Source: Aedes albopictus (lineage: Eukaryota; Arthropoda; Insecta; Diptera; Culicidae). Taken from it: DNA of 64,000 bases. Location of the stretch: NCBI RefSeq assembly GCF_035046485.1, contig NC_085137.1, forward strand, positions 131,630,703 through 131,694,702, given 5' to 3'. Position numbers and translations under genes: made by a program. Of the stretch, positions 9,940 to 23,224 are shown piece by piece. The notes beneath the pieces were generated by a model, which made no database searches, was not told the DNA's origin, and worked only from the letters and a program-made list of their open reading frames with translations. Within the stretch, counting starts at the first letter, position 1. Every line of letters begins with the position of its first letter.

Positions 9940-10800
9940 TTATTATTATGGGGAAAAGCCCGTTGAAGTGAACTCTTTTTACATTTATCGAGTTTCTTCT
10001 TCAATAGGCATAAAACCCATTTGCTTTATTTTTTCATACAAATTTACAATATTTTAACATTTTCCAGTGAGTTATACTCTTTTAAGGAATTTGTTAATTA
10101 ACGTTACACATTATTTACATACAATATCAAACTTAACATTTAACATTTTGTTTTTAATTATAACTTAAACAAACACTTATTTTGGACGTGTTGATGATGT
10201 AGCGACGAGTCGATCGGCAACAGATGGATGGCGGTGCGTGGCAGGCGGTGGAATGCGGCGGTTTGATGGTGGGTAGCGGATGGTGGCGGGCGGTTGTTGG
10301 TGGGTGGCAGGGCGGGAGGTCGGTCTAGCGGCGGTAGAGTAGAAAGCAGAAAAAAGGAGGCAAGTGAATGACTAGCAAATTCAAACTAAATAGCGGAGGA
10401 CATTTTGTTTTATGGACGTCCTTAACGAACGTTTGAAGCATTTCGTGTTTCTCGTTGCTTTAAGGGTTGGCGGTAAAGCATTGTAGAGTTTACTGGCAGC
10501 ATACGTAAACTTTTTCTTTCCCATCTCAGTTCGGGGTCGGATTAGAAACAGGTTACCGGGTTGCCTGGACGAACGATTGTTGGCTACCCATCTTAAGGTC
10601 TGAGGTCAAGCTCGTCCGTTAAAAAATTGATATTGTCACGTGTTGTCGTTTTGAAAGCACGTTGTAGTTCTCTCAGAGAGGAAAACTTTCCCGCCTGATC
10701 AAGTGTGGCAGGGTGGCCAAGATTGTGTGGGGGGAAATCCCTAAAATGCTACGACATGAATCAGTATCACAACTTCTTCATTTGGCTCTTGGTAATCAGG
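9911..10800 (-). mobile_element. 5'-truncated L2/CR1-type LINE, 3' end
   Basis: On the minus strand the element ends in ATAATAATAATAA plus 28 A (9911-9938 on the plus strand). Upstream lies a long 3' UTR and then the C-terminal end of an ORF2-like reading frame. The 5' boundary near 10800 is uncertain because I did not find the matching target duplication. Confidence 0.55.
10381..10710 (-). pseudogene. LINE ORF2 C-terminal remnant, frameshifted
   Basis: Reading the minus strand, one frame gives a segment with LDQAGKFSSLRELQRAFKTT. After a frameshift near 10600 the next frame runs RPRTEMGKKKFTYAASKLYN, then ALPPTLKATRNTK, and stops with TGA at 10381-10383. The pattern R-RT-G-F-Y-A-K-L-N-LP followed by a phenylalanine-lysine pair is the usual C-terminal tail of CR1/L2-group reverse transcriptase proteins. 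The catalytic part is missing. It is a dead 3' fragment of a retrotransposon, not a host gene. Confidence 0.6.
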
Positions 10801-11799
10801 TTTTCTTATAACATTTATATGTAAGTTTTGTATAATTATTCAAGCAAGTGAATAGATGCATTCGACATATTCGAATAACATACATTCTGAAGAAAATAAT
10901 TGTAATAATAACTGTGGAAGGGCTCATAAAACAGTAAGCTGAGAAGCAGGCCGTGATCCAGTGTACATACGTTAGGTAAAGAAAAAATAAGAAAAATATG
11001 CTGCTTTCTAGTAATGAAAAGTAATGAAAATATCAGGGCAAGGATAGTTAGTATGGAATTACTCACGATTAAATTATTGTCAGTTTTGTATAATAAGCAA
11101 TGTTTGTACCAACAATCTTTGATGTCTGACAATTCATAGCAGCTTCATCAAAACTATATAATATCACACAAAATAAAATCATAATTGTTGTACATTTTGC
11201 CAAGTGGCAGAAACATGATCATTGGCAACCATGAATACGATGATCCGTGCACATTGATTTCTATTTTATCTTTACTCTCCTGCGAACCACAGCACAGAGC
11301 AAAAGGAAAGAAAAAAATCGCATAAGACCAATACACGACATAACGGATTTGACGTTTGAACGGGTGCGTATTGACTAAAAATAAACTCGATTTTGGGCTG
11401 CCTTGATAACACAGCACCGCTCAGGAGTCAAGCGGGGAAACAATTGCATCGATCGGTACATACAATGCTCAGCCAGCTTGTTTCGAGAGGAGAGAACAAT
11501 GAAGCACGGTAAAGCGGGTGCGTTTGGTAGCTGCTGAAACAGTAACAGTTGTTTAGGAAATAATTTCATGCTGTTCGAGCAAATTGCTCGAATGTTTGTA
11601 TTCAATGATATTATTTATGAGCAGTTTGAAGTTTGTATGAATAAATATAATAAAATGTAAGAGCTTGCATTCAGCGCTACATCCGATCTGAGTAATACTC
11701 AACACGTAACAAATTAGCCATTCTCATAAACCATATTTCATTGAACCAGGAATAAAAATCACGACTGCTCGAAAGCTCTCATGGTCTGTAATCGTTGAT
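10801..11799. other. Spacer, no gene recognised
   Basis: Three overlapping minus-strand frames of 76-98 codons lie between 10836 and 11605. They show no known domain, no splice-bounded exon pattern and no repeat of their own. I see nothing firm here. Confidence 0.4.
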
Positions 11800-14120
11800 A
11801 AAACGTGGAACTCTGGTGCATGTGTGAGTTCAATGACCTTGCACGAAAATTCTTGAAATATTAGTGTATTTTTGTTGATTTTTATGATGACCTGGGAATT
11901 CTGGTGAATATTTGAGTTCAATGAGCTGGCTCGAGGTTTCTTGAAGAATTTGTGAATATTTGTTGGTTTTTATGATGACCTGGGAATTCTGGAGAATATT
12001 CGAGTTCAATGAGCTGGCTCGAGATTTTGTTGAAGCATTTGTGAATATTTCTTGATTTTCATGATGACCTGGGAATTCTGGTGAATATTTGGTTTCAATC
12101 AGCTTGCTCGAGAGTTTGTTGAAGTATTTGTGAATATTTGTTTATTTTTATGATGAGCTGGGAATTTTGGTAAATATTTGAATTTAATCAGCTCGCTCGA
12201 GAGTTTGTTGAAGTATTTGTGAATATTTGTTAATTTTTATGATGACCTGGGAAAATATTTGAGTTGAATGAGCTTGCTCGAGGGTTCTTGAAGAATTTGT
12301 AGAGATTTGTTTTTATGATGACCTGGGAATTCTGGTGAAAATTCGAGTTCAATGAGCTTGCTCGAGAGTTCTTGAAGAATTTGTGAATATTTGTTGAATT
12401 TTAGAATAACCTGGGAATTCTGGTGAATTTTTTAATTCAATGAGCTTGCTCGAGAGTTTGTTGAAGTATTTGTGAATATTTGTTAATTTTTATGATGACC
12501 TGAGAATTCTGGTGAATATTTGAGTTGAATGAGCTTGCTCGAGGGTTCTTGAAGAATTTGGGAATATTTGTTGATTTTTATAATAACCTGGGAATTTTGG
12601 TGAATATTTGAGTTCAATCAGCTTGCTCGAGGGTTCTCTAAGAATTTGGGAATATTTGTTGATTTTTAGAATGACCTGGGAATTCTGGTGAATATTTGAA
12701 TTCAATCAGCTTGCTCGAGAGTTTGTTGAAGTATTTGTGAATATTTGTTGATTTTTATGATGATCTGGGAATTTTGGTGAATATTTGAGTTCACTCAGCT
12801 TGCTCGAGGGTTCCTGAAGTATTTGTGAATATTTGTTGATTTTTAGAATGACCTGGGAATTCTGGTGAATATTTGGTTTCAATCAGCTTGCTCGAGAGTT
12901 TGTTGAAGTATTTGTAAATATTTGTTGATTTTTATGATGACCTGGGAATTCTGGTGAATATTTGAGTTCACTCAGCTTGCTCGAGGGTTCTTGAAGAATT
13001 TGTGAATATTTGTTGATTTTTATAATGACCTGGGAATTCTGGTGAATATTTGGGTTCAATCAGCTTGCTCGAGAGTTTGTTGAGTTAATTGTGAATATTT
13101 GTTGATTTTTATGGTGACCTGGGAATTCTGGTGAATATTTGAGTTCAATGAGCTGGCTCGAGGGTTTGTTGAAGTATTTGTGAATATTTGTTGATTTTTA
13201 TGATGATCTGGGAATTCTGGTGAATATTTGAGTTCAATCAGCTTGCTCGAGAGTTTGTTGAAGTATTTGGGAATATTTGTTAATTTTTATGATGACGTGA
13301 GAATTCTGGTGAATATTTGAGTTCAATCAGCTTGCTCGAGAGTTTGTTGAAGTATTTGTGAATATTTCTTGATTTTCATGATGACCTGGGAATTCTGGTG
13401 AATATTCGAGTTCAATGAGCTTGCTCAAGAGTTCTTGAAGAATTTGTGAATATTTGTTGAATTTTAGAATGACCTGGGAATTCTGGTGAATTTTTTAATT
13501 CAATGAGCTTACTCGAGAGTTTGTTGAAGTATTGTGGTGAATATTTGTTAATTTTTATGATGACCTGGGAATTCTGGTGAATATTTGAGTTGAATGAGCT
13601 TGCTCGAGGGTTCTTGAAGAATTTGTGAATATTTGTTGAATTTTAGAATGACCTGGGAATTCTGGTGAATATTTGAATTCAATCAGCTTGCTCGACAGTT
13701 TGTTGAAGTATTTGTGAATATTTGTTGATTTTTATGGTGACCTGGGAATTCTGGTGAATATTTGAGTTGAATGAGCTGGCTCGAATGTTCTTGAAGAATT
13801 TGTGAATATTTGTTGATTTTTAGAATGACCTGGGAATTCTGGTGAATATTTGGGTTCAAGCAGCTTGCTCGAGAGTTTGTTGAAGAATTAGTAAATATTT
13901 GTTAATTTTTATGATGATCTGGGAATTCTGGTGAATATTCAAGTTCAATGAGCTTGCTCGAGGGTTCTTGAAGAATTTGTAAATATTAGTTTTTATGATG
14001 ACCTGGGAATTCTGGTGAATATTCGAGTTCAATGAAGTTGCTCGAGGGTGCTTGAAGTATTTGTGAATATTTGTTGATTTTTATGACGATCTGGGAATTC
14101 CGGTAAATATTCAAATTCAA
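11800..14120 (-). repeat. 88-bp satellite array, arm A
   Basis: Tandem units of about 88 bp; successive GACCTGGGAATTCTGG marks fall at 11889, 11977 and 12065. Each unit carries GCTTGCTCGAG, TTCTTGAAGAATTTG and TGAATATTTG. The first unit (about 11800) is strongly decayed. This arm is the reverse-complement orientation of the arm that follows, and its units are more varied. Short open frames here are by-products of the repeat. Confidence 0.9.
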
Positions 14121-14817
14121 TCTCAGCAAACTCAGATATTCATTAGAATTCATAAGTTATTATAAAAATGCATGAAGACTCTCCAATTATTCAAGAATCC
14201 TCAAGCAATCTCAGTGAACTCAGATATTCATCTGAATTCCTCAGATATCGTAAAATCGAGGAATACTCTAAAATTCTTCGAGAACCCTCGATTAAGCTCA
14301 GCAAACTCAAATATTCATTAGAATTCCGAAATAAACACAAAAAAATGAGAAATACTCTAAATTCTCCAAGAATCCTCGAATAAGCTTAGCATACTCATTA
14401 GCATAGTTATTGTAAAATCAAGGAATTATCTAAAATTCTTCAATAACCCTCGAATATTCTCAGCAATCTCAGATAATCATTAAAATTCCTTAACAATCAC
14501 AAACAATCTAGGAATACTCTCAAATTCTTCAAGAATTCTCGAGCAAGCTCAATGAATTCAAATATTCATTAGAATTCCTAAATAATCACAAAAAACTGAG
14601 AAATATTCCCAAATTCTTCAATAATTCTGGAGCAAGCTCAGTGATCTCAAATATTTGTCTGACATCCTCAGTTATCGTTAAATCGAGGAAAACTAACATT
14701 CTTCAAGAATCTTCAGTAAGCTAAGCTCAGTAAACTCAGATATTCATTAGTATTCCTAAATAATAACAAAAAATCGAGGAATACTCTCAAATTCTTCACG
14801 ATTCTTCAATCAAGTTC

Positions 14818-15085
14818 ATTGCAAGGATAGGAACACTCACTTGCAAAAAGTTACACTCACTTGATATTTTCTCAGCTCTGAAGCGTGCAATCAAGAAACG
14901 ATGTATTAACGACTTTTGCATTGTGGTTTTGTCTAAAACTTTGCCGAATAGAGTAGGAGTCGCACACGCATACCGAAGTCGTGAAGGAGCTGCGAAGGCA
15001 ACTCTCCACGAGGTGAATGTAAATTACACTCACCTCGTGGAGAGTCGCTTTTACAACACGGATGTCAAAGTGTATTGAATAAATA
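14818..15085. mobile_element. Insertion with a hairpin, in satellite arm B
   Basis: Non-satellite DNA interrupts the array. It contains an inverted repeat with arms 15001-15022 and 15024-15045 (ACTCTCCACGAGGTG and its complement), plus paired CACTCACTTGCAAAAAG and TTACACTCACTTG motifs at its left. The exact ends and target duplication could not be set. Probably a decayed fold-back MITE. Confidence 0.45.
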
Positions 15086-15629
15086 TAAATAATAATAATA
15101 ACTAAATTATCACAAAATATCGAGGAATACTCTCCAATTCTTCAATAATCCTCGAATAATCTCAGCAAACTCAGATATTCATTTCCAAATAATCATAAAA
15201 TTCGAGGAATACTCTAAAACTTTCCAAGAATCCTCGAGAAAGCTCAGTGAACTCAAACATTCATCTGAATTTCTCAGTTATCGTAAAATCGAGGAAAACT
15301 CTAACATTCTTCAAGAATCCTCGAATAAGCTCAGCAAATTAGATATTCATTGACATTCCTAAATAATCACAAAATATCGAGGGATATTCTCAAATTCTTC
15401 AAGAATCCTCGAGCAAGCTCAGTGAACTCAAAAACTCCATAAATTCCTAAATAATCACAAAAATTGAGGAATATTCTCAATTTGTTGAAGAATTCTCGAG
15501 CAAGCTCAGTGAACACAAATATTCATTAGAATTCCTCAGATATCGTAAAATTTAGGAGACTTCTAAAATTCTTCGAAAATACTCGAATAATCTCAGCAAA
15601 CACAGATATTCATTAGAATTCCTAAGTTA

Positions 15630-16585
15630 TAGACTGTTTCAGAAATTATAAATACACTAACGATAACCTGCCATTTCAATTTGAGCACATTATCCAAAAA
15701 AGTTTCTTCTAGCTCTAATAGTAAACATGCTAACGAAGCAAATAATACCAATTTTGTTGATGTTTCTGGTAAGATTTGAAAAATAGGGCTCTGTAAACAA
15801 GATGATCAAAATTTGAAGTTGCACAAAGTGATCAAAAAATGAAGCATAGTAGAAAAGAAAAAAAATTCAGAGATAAAATATTTAATTTCCAAATACAATA
15901 GAAATTGCTGTATCGATAATAAAAGATATTTCTCGATTGGTAAGAGTACTTTTTACTGGAATATTTGATCAAGAACCACCATTACGGGCCTTCTCAAAAC
16001 AAAATTTTTTGTTTCAAATTTCTCAACAACACCAGTAGCAACAAACGTTAAGCAAACGAATGTCTTAATTACTGTTTACTGCATTCGTTTTTATGGTATG
16101 AAAAGCTTTGCCATCTGCAGGATCGAATGAGCTGAAAAAATAAGTTTGTTTAAATTAAATGCGTTCAGGAAAGCTAAGAAACTGTGTGATAGTTCTTATG
16201 TTCCGTAGAAAACCTTAAAAATGAGAAACTTGATCTCCAAAAAAAATGTTGTGGAAATGCCTTTATCGATTTTTTCCAAATTTTGATCAAGGTATTCCTT
16301 AGACAACTTGTTGAGAATGCGAATGTGATAAAAATTTAGATAATTTTTGGTATTTAGTGATTAATAATGTTGAAATAATTAAAAAACACCTTTGTGCAAA
16401 TGCAAATTTGAAAAAATTAGTTATTTGTTAGAGAACTCGACTGTTCTTCAAAATATCAAGACAATTGAAAGGAAATATAAAATGGAGTACAATATGCTAT
16501 ACTCTGAAAGAAGTAGGTAAAAATCATTATAACAGTTCATTTAATTTACTAAACAAAGTGTATTTATAATTTCTGAAACAGTCTA
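15630..16585. mobile_element. Tc1/mariner-type TIR element, 956 bp, in satellite
   Basis: The ends are perfect inverted repeats of about 29 bp beginning TAGACTGTTTCAGAAATTAT. TA is present on both sides (15628-15629, 16586-16587), and removing the element restores an ordinary satellite sequence (AAGTTATCATGG). The interior has no transposase frame, so it is a non-autonomous derivative. It entered an already existing satellite unit. Confidence 0.75.
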
Positions 16586-17701
16586 TATCATGGAAACTCT
16601 AGAAAAACTCTAAAATTCTTCAAGAATCCTCGAGCAAGCTCAGAAATCTCAAATATTTATTAGAATTCCTTAATAACCACAGATAATCGGGAAAAACTCT
16701 AACATTCTTCAAGAATCATCGAATAAGCTCAGCAGGCTCAAATATTCATAAGAATTCCTAAATAATCACAAACAATCGAGGAATACTCTAAAACTCTTCA
16801 AGAATCCTCGAATAAGCTCAGCAAACTCAAATATTCCTAACTGATCACAAAATATCGAAGAATACTCTAAAACTCTTCAAGAATCCTCGAGCAAGCTTAG
16901 TGAACTCAAATATTCATATGAATTTCTCAGTTATCTTAAAAATCGAGGAAAACTCCTAACATTCTTCAAGAATGCTTGAACAAGCTCAGCAGGCTCAAAT
17001 ATTCATTAGTATTCCTAAATAATCACAAAATGTCGAGGAATACTCTAGAACTCTTCAGGAATCCTCGAGCAAGCTCAGTGAACTCAAATATTCATTAGTA
17101 TTCCTAAATAATCACAAAAAATCGAGGAATACACTAAAACTCTTCAAGAATCCTCGAGCAAGCTCAGTGAACTCAAATATTCATTAGAATTCCAAAATAA
17201 TCACAAAAAATCGAGAAATACTCTAGAACTCTTCAAGAATCCTCGAGCAAGCACAGTGAACTCAAATATTCATTAGAATTCCTAAAAAATCACAAAAAAT
17301 CGAAGAATACTCTAGAACTCTTCAAGAATCCTCGAGCAAGCACAGTGAACTCAAATATTCATTAGAATTCCTAAATAATCACAAAAAAATCGAGGAATAC
17401 TCTAGAACTCTTCAAGAATCCTCGAGCAAGCTAAGTGAACTCAAATATTCATTAGAATTCCTAAATATTCACAAAAAATCGAGGAATACTCTAGAACTCT
17501 TCAAGAATCCTCGAGCAAGCTCAGTGAACTCAAATATTCATTAGAATTCCTAAATAATCACAAAAAATCGAGGAATACTCTAGAACTCTTCAAGAATCCT
17601 CGAGCAAGCTAAGTTAACTCAAATATTCATTAGAATTCCTAAATAATCACAAAAAATCGAGGAATACTCTAGAACTCTTCAAGAATCCTCGAGCAAGCAC
17701 A

Positions 17702-20485
17702 GTGAACTCAAATATTCATCTGAATTTCTCAGTTATCGTAAAATCGAGGAAAACTCCTAACATTCTTCAAGAATCCTCGAATAAGCTCAGCAGGCTCAAA
17801 TATTCATTAGTATTTCTAAATAATCACAAAATATCGAGGAATACTCTAAAACTCTTCAAGAATCCTCGAGCAAGCACAGTGAACTCAAATATTCATTAGA
17901 ATTCCTAAATAAGCAAGCAAACAAGCACAGTAAACTCAAATATTCATTAGAATTCCAAAATAATCACAAAAAATCGAGGAATACTCTAGAACTCTTCAAG
18001 AATCCTCGAGCAAGCTCAGTGAACTCAAATATTCATTAGAATTCCTAAATAATCACAAAAAATCGAGGAATACTCTAGAACTCTTCAAGAATCTTCGAGC
18101 AAGCACAGTGAACTCAAATATTCATTAGAATTCCTAAATAATCACAAAAAAATCGAGGAATACTCTAGAACTCTTCAAGAATCCTCGAGCAAGCTAAGTT
18201 AACTCAAATATTCATTATAATTCCTAAATAATCACAAAAAATCGAGGAATACTCTAGAACTCTTCAAGAATCCTCGAGCAAGCACAGTAAACTCAAATAT
18301 TCATTAGAATTCCAAAATAATCACAAAAAATCGAGGAATACTCTAGAACTCTTCAAGAATCCTCGAGCAAGCACAGTGAACTCAAATATTCATTAGAATT
18401 CCTAAATAATCCACAAAAAATCGAGGAATACTCTAGAACTCTTCAAGAATCCTCGAGCAAGCTTAGTGAACTCAAATATTCATCTGAATTTCTCAGTTAT
18501 CGTAAAATCGAGGAAAACTCCTAACATTCTTCAAGAATCCTCGAATAAGCTCAGCAGGCTCAAATATTCATTAGTATTTCTAAATAATCACAAAATATCG
18601 AGGAATACTCTAAAACTCTTCAAGAATCCTCGAGCAAGCACAGTGAACTCAAATATTCATTAGAATTCCTAAATAAGCAAGCAAGCAAGCACAGTAAACT
18701 CAAATATTCATTAGAATTCCAAAATAATCACAAAAAATCGAGGAATACTCTAGAACTCTTCAAGAATCCTCGAGCAAGCTCAGTGAACTCAAATATTCAT
18801 TAGAATTCCTAAATAATCACAAAAAATCGAGGAATACTCTAGAACTCTTCAAGAATCCTCGAGCAAGCACAGTGAACTCAAATATTCATTAGAATTCCTA
18901 AATAATCACAAAAAAATCGAGGAATACTCTAGAACTCTTCAAGAATCCTCGAGCAAGCTAAGTTAACTCAAATATTCATTATAATTCCTAAATAATCACA
19001 AAAAATCGAGGAATACTCTAGAACTCTTCAAGAATCCTCGAGCAAGCACAGTAAACTCAAATATTCATTAGAATTCCAAAATAATCACAAAAAATCGAGG
19101 AATACTCTAGAACTCTTCAAGAATCCTCGAGCAAGCACAGTGAACTCAAATATTCATTAGAATTTCTAAATAATCCACAAAAAATCGAGGAATACTCTAG
19201 AACTCTTCAAGAATCCTCGAGCAAGCTTAGTGAACTCAAATATTCATCTGAATTTCTCAGTTATCGTAAAATCGAGGAAAACTCCTAACATTCTTCAAGA
19301 ATCCTCGAATAAGCTCAGCAGGCTCAAATATTCATTAGTATTTCTAAATAATCACAAAATATCGAGGAATACTCTAAAACTCTTCAAGAATCCTCGAGCA
19401 AGCACAGTGAACTCAAATATTCATTAGAATTCCTAAATAATCACAAAAAAATCGAGGAATACTCTAGAACTCTTCAAGAATCCTCGAGCAAGCTAAGTTA
19501 ACTCAAATATTCATTATAATTCCTAAATAATCACAAAAAATCGAGGAATACTCTAGAACTCTTCAAGAATCCTCGAGCAAGCACAGTAAACTCAAATATT
19601 CATTAGAATTCCAAAATAATCACAAAAAATCGAGGAATACTCTAGAACTCTTCAAGAATCCTCGAGCAAGCTCAGTGAACTCAAATATTCATTAGAATTC
19701 CTAAATAATCCACAAAAAATCGAGGAATACTCTAGAACTTTTCAAGAATCCTCGAGCAAGCACAGTGATCTCAAATATTCATTAGAATTCCTAAATAATC
19801 ACAAAAAAATCGAGGAATACTCTAGAACTCTTCAAGAATCCTCGAGCAAGCTAAGTTAACTCAAATATTCATTATAATTCCTAAATAATCACAAAAAATC
19901 GAGGAATACTCTAGAACTCTTCAAGAATCCTCGAGCAAGCTTAGTGAACTCAAGTATTCATCTGAATTTCTCAGTTATCGTAAAATCGAGGAAAACTCCT
20001 AACATTCTTCAAGAATCCTCGAATAAGCTCAGCAGGCTCAAATATTCATTAGTATTTCTAAATAATCACAAAATATCGAGGAATACTCTAAAACTCTTCA
20101 AGAATCCTCGAGCAAGCACAGTGAACTCAAATATTCATTAGAATTCCTAAATAATCACAAAAAAATCGAGGAATACTCTAGAACTCTTCAAGAATCCTCG
20201 AGCAAGCTAAGTTAACTCAAATATTCATTATAATTCCTAAATAATCACAAAAAATCGAGGAATACTCTAGAACTCTTCAAGAATCCTCGAGCAAGCACAG
20301 TGAACTCAAATATTCATCTGAATTTCTCAGTTATCGTAAAATCGAGGAAAACTCCTAACATTCTTCAAGAATCCTCGAATAAGCTCAGCAGGCTCAAATA
20401 TTCATTAGTATTTCTAAATAATCACAAAATATCGAGGAATACTCTAAAACTCTTCAAGAATCCTCGAGCAAGCTCAGAGAACTGA
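17702..20485 (+). repeat. 764-bp higher-order repeat in satellite arm B
   Basis: The same composite block recurs at 17702, 18466 and 19230, exactly 764 bp apart, then in shortened forms at 19944 (714 bp later) and 20300 (356 bp later). Each block is several 88-bp units including one distinctive divergent unit (TCTGAATTTCTCAGTTATCG) and, in the first two, a short truncated unit with AAGCAAGCAA. Identical 65-codon frames at these positions are echoes of the period. Confidence 0.88.
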
Positions 20486-22275
20486 AATACTCATTATAAT
20501 TCCTAAATAATCACAAAAAAAAACGAAGAATACTCTAAAACTCTTCAAGAATCCTCGAGTAAGCTCAGTGAACTCAAATATTCATTAGAATTCCTAAATA
20601 ATCACAAAAAATCGAGGAATACTCTAAAACTCTTCAAGAATGCTCGAGCAAGCTCAGTGAACTCAAATATTCATTAGAATTCCTAAATAATCACAAAAAA
20701 TCGAAGAATACTCTAAAACTCTTCAAGAATCCTCGAGCAAGCTCAGAGTACTCAAATACTCATTAGAATTCCTAAATAATCACAACATGTCGAGGAATAC
20801 ACTAAAACTCTTCAAGAATCCTCGAGCAAGCTCAGTGAACTCAAATGTTCATTAGAATTCCTAAATAATCACAAAAAATCGAGGAATAATCTAAAACTCT
20901 TAAAAATCCTCGAGCAAGCTCAGTAAACTCAAATATTCATCTGAATTTCTCAGTTATCAAAAAAATCGAAGAATACTCCTAATATTCTTCAAGAATCCTC
21001 GAATAAATTCAGCAGGCTCAAATATTCATGAGTATTTCTAAATAATCTTAAAATATCGAGGAATACTCTAAAACTCTTCAAGAATCCTCGAGCAAGCTCA
21101 GTGAACTCAAATATTCATAAGAATTCCTAAATAATCACAAAATATCGAGGAATACTCTAAAACTCTTCAAGAATTCTCGAGCAAGCTCAGTGAACTCAAA
21201 TGTTCATTAGAATTCCTAAATAATCACAAAAAATCGAGGAATAATCTAAAACTCTTCAAGAATCCTCGAGCAAGCACAGTGAACTCAAATATTCATTAGA
21301 ATTCCTAAATAATCACAAAAAAATCGAGGAATACTCTAGAACTCTTCAAGAATCCTCGAGCAAGCTAAGTTAACTCAAATATTCATTATAATTCCTAAAT
21401 AATCACAAAAAATCGAGGAATACTCTAGAACTCTTCAAGAATCCTCGAGCAAGCTCAGTGAACTCAAATATTCATAAGAATTCCTAAATAATCACAAAAT
21501 ATCGAGGAATACTCTAAAACTCTTCAAGAATTCTCGAGCAAGCTCAGTGAACTCAAATGTTCATTAGAATTCCTAAATAATCACAAAAAATCGAGGAATA
21601 ATCTAAAACTCTTCAAGAATCCTCGAGCAAGCACAGTGAACTCAAATATTCATTAGAATTCCTAAATAATCACAAAAAAATCGAGGAATACTCTAGAACT
21701 CTTCAAGAATCCTCGAGCAAGCACAGTAAACTCAAATATTCATTAGAATTCCAAAATAATCCACAAAAAATCGAGGAATACTCTAGAACTCTTCAAGAAT
21801 CCTCGAGCAAGCACAGTGAACTCTAATATTCATTAGAATTCCTAAATAATCACAAAAAATCGAGGAATACTCTAGAACTCTTCAAGAATCCTCGAGTAAG
21901 CTAAGTGAACTCAAATATTCATTAGAATTCCTAAATAATCACAAAATATCGAGGAATACTCTAAAACTCTTCAAGAATCCTCGAGCAAGCTGAGTGAACT
22001 TAAATGTTCATTAAAATTCCTAAATAATCACAAAAAATCGAGGAATACTCTAAAACTCTTCGAGAATCCTCGAGCAAGCTCAGTGAACTCAAATATTCAT
22101 CTGAATTTCTCAGTTATCGTAAAAATCGAGGAAAACTCCTAACATTCTTCAAGTATCCTCGAATAAGCTCAGCAAACTCAGATATTCATTAGAATTCCTA
22201 TATAATTACAAAAAATCGAGGGATATTCTCAAATTCTTCAAAAACCCTGGAGCAAGCTCAGTGATCTCAAATATT

Positions 22276-23224
22276 ATCCAAATTGATTGACGTATGACAA
22301 AATTCGGTCAACATATGGAAGTGGCACATACCATGGGGCATAAATTTAGGGATATTGCCCAGTGTATCTGAACAGGAAAGTCATAAGTGAATTGACTTCT
22401 AACGAACTTGATATATTATTTAGTATTAGTAAATTGTGCACTTGGTATATATTCGAGCAGTCAAAGCGTGTTCCACTAAACGCACCGTGGGAGCAAACGC
22501 AGAGCAACATACAGAGGATCATCATTGTGAGCCTCATAGGGTTGCCATCTTTGGCTAAACGAAGTATGAGATTTGAATAAAACGTTTTTCGGTCGAGCCA
22601 GGATCTTTTCTCAATGGATAATATATTCTGGACTTCCTTGTTTATAGAGTGAATTCCTCACAAACGAAAAATGATCGATTGGCAAAATAAGCTCTCAGCC
22701 AAAAACCGAGGAAGTTCTCATAGAAACTAAAGCAGGCTCAGTTCCATTTTGGTCCTTACTTTAGAAAGATGAAAAATATTTTATAGTGAAATACATAACT
22801 TTAGAATATGTAAATATTATTGTTAGAAATGCAACTATGCGTGTTATGCGCATGACCAATCCTGGTAACCCTGAACCCCACCACAATTCCATGTGCTCTT
22901 GTTTGTCTGTTACGAGCAGAGAAAATGAGAAAATAATTTCTCTCATATGAGAGAAGTTTCATCAAAATTTTTAGATTTTTACTGAAATGAAATGTAGACT
23001 ACTAAAAATATACCATAGTTAGCGTACTTTTTTTTGGACTGAAGTGATCATAGGAAATATCTTCAGAGATTGTCGGGACGATATTGCGATCAAATGCCTC
23101 TAATTACTTCAAATATTAGAAACAAGTGTCAAGGCGGCGAAAACAGCTTTTGACAACAGTTTACTCTTTTCTAATAAATTCAAATTTGGCTAAGTCTAAG
23201 ATCATGAAATTTTCACAGAATATT
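22276..23224. other. Spacer and probable LINE 3' UTR
   Basis: The satellite ends about 22275. From there to about 22960 I recognise nothing; opposed short frames of 60-70 codons lack motifs. A chance-sized palindrome TTCTCTCATATGAGAGAA lies at 22938-22955. About 22980-23224 is probably the 3' UTR of the minus-strand LINE that follows. Confidence 0.4.

Larger units (their letters stand above)
14121..22275 (+). repeat. 88-bp satellite array, arm B
   Basis: Units of about 88-89 bp of the form ATTAGAATTCCTAAATAATC, then ATCGAGGAATACTCT, TCTTCAAGAATCCTCGAG and CAAGCTCAGTGAACTC. They are the reverse complement of arm A in layout but form a distinct, more homogeneous subfamily. The arm is interrupted by insertions at about 14818-15085 and 15630-16585. 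Homogeneity rises sharply from about 17 kb to 22 kb, which points to recent amplification there. Confidence 0.92.

Noticed and set aside
17702..20485. Five near-identical 61-65-codon frames (MNSNIHLNFSVIV...) as a tandem gene family
   Set aside because: They recur at the exact higher-order period of the 88-bp satellite, and their boundaries follow the repeat; no start context or splice signals.
11800..22275. CRISPR-like array
   Set aside because: Whole 88-bp units repeat with no unique spacers, in a eukaryotic context with no cas genes.
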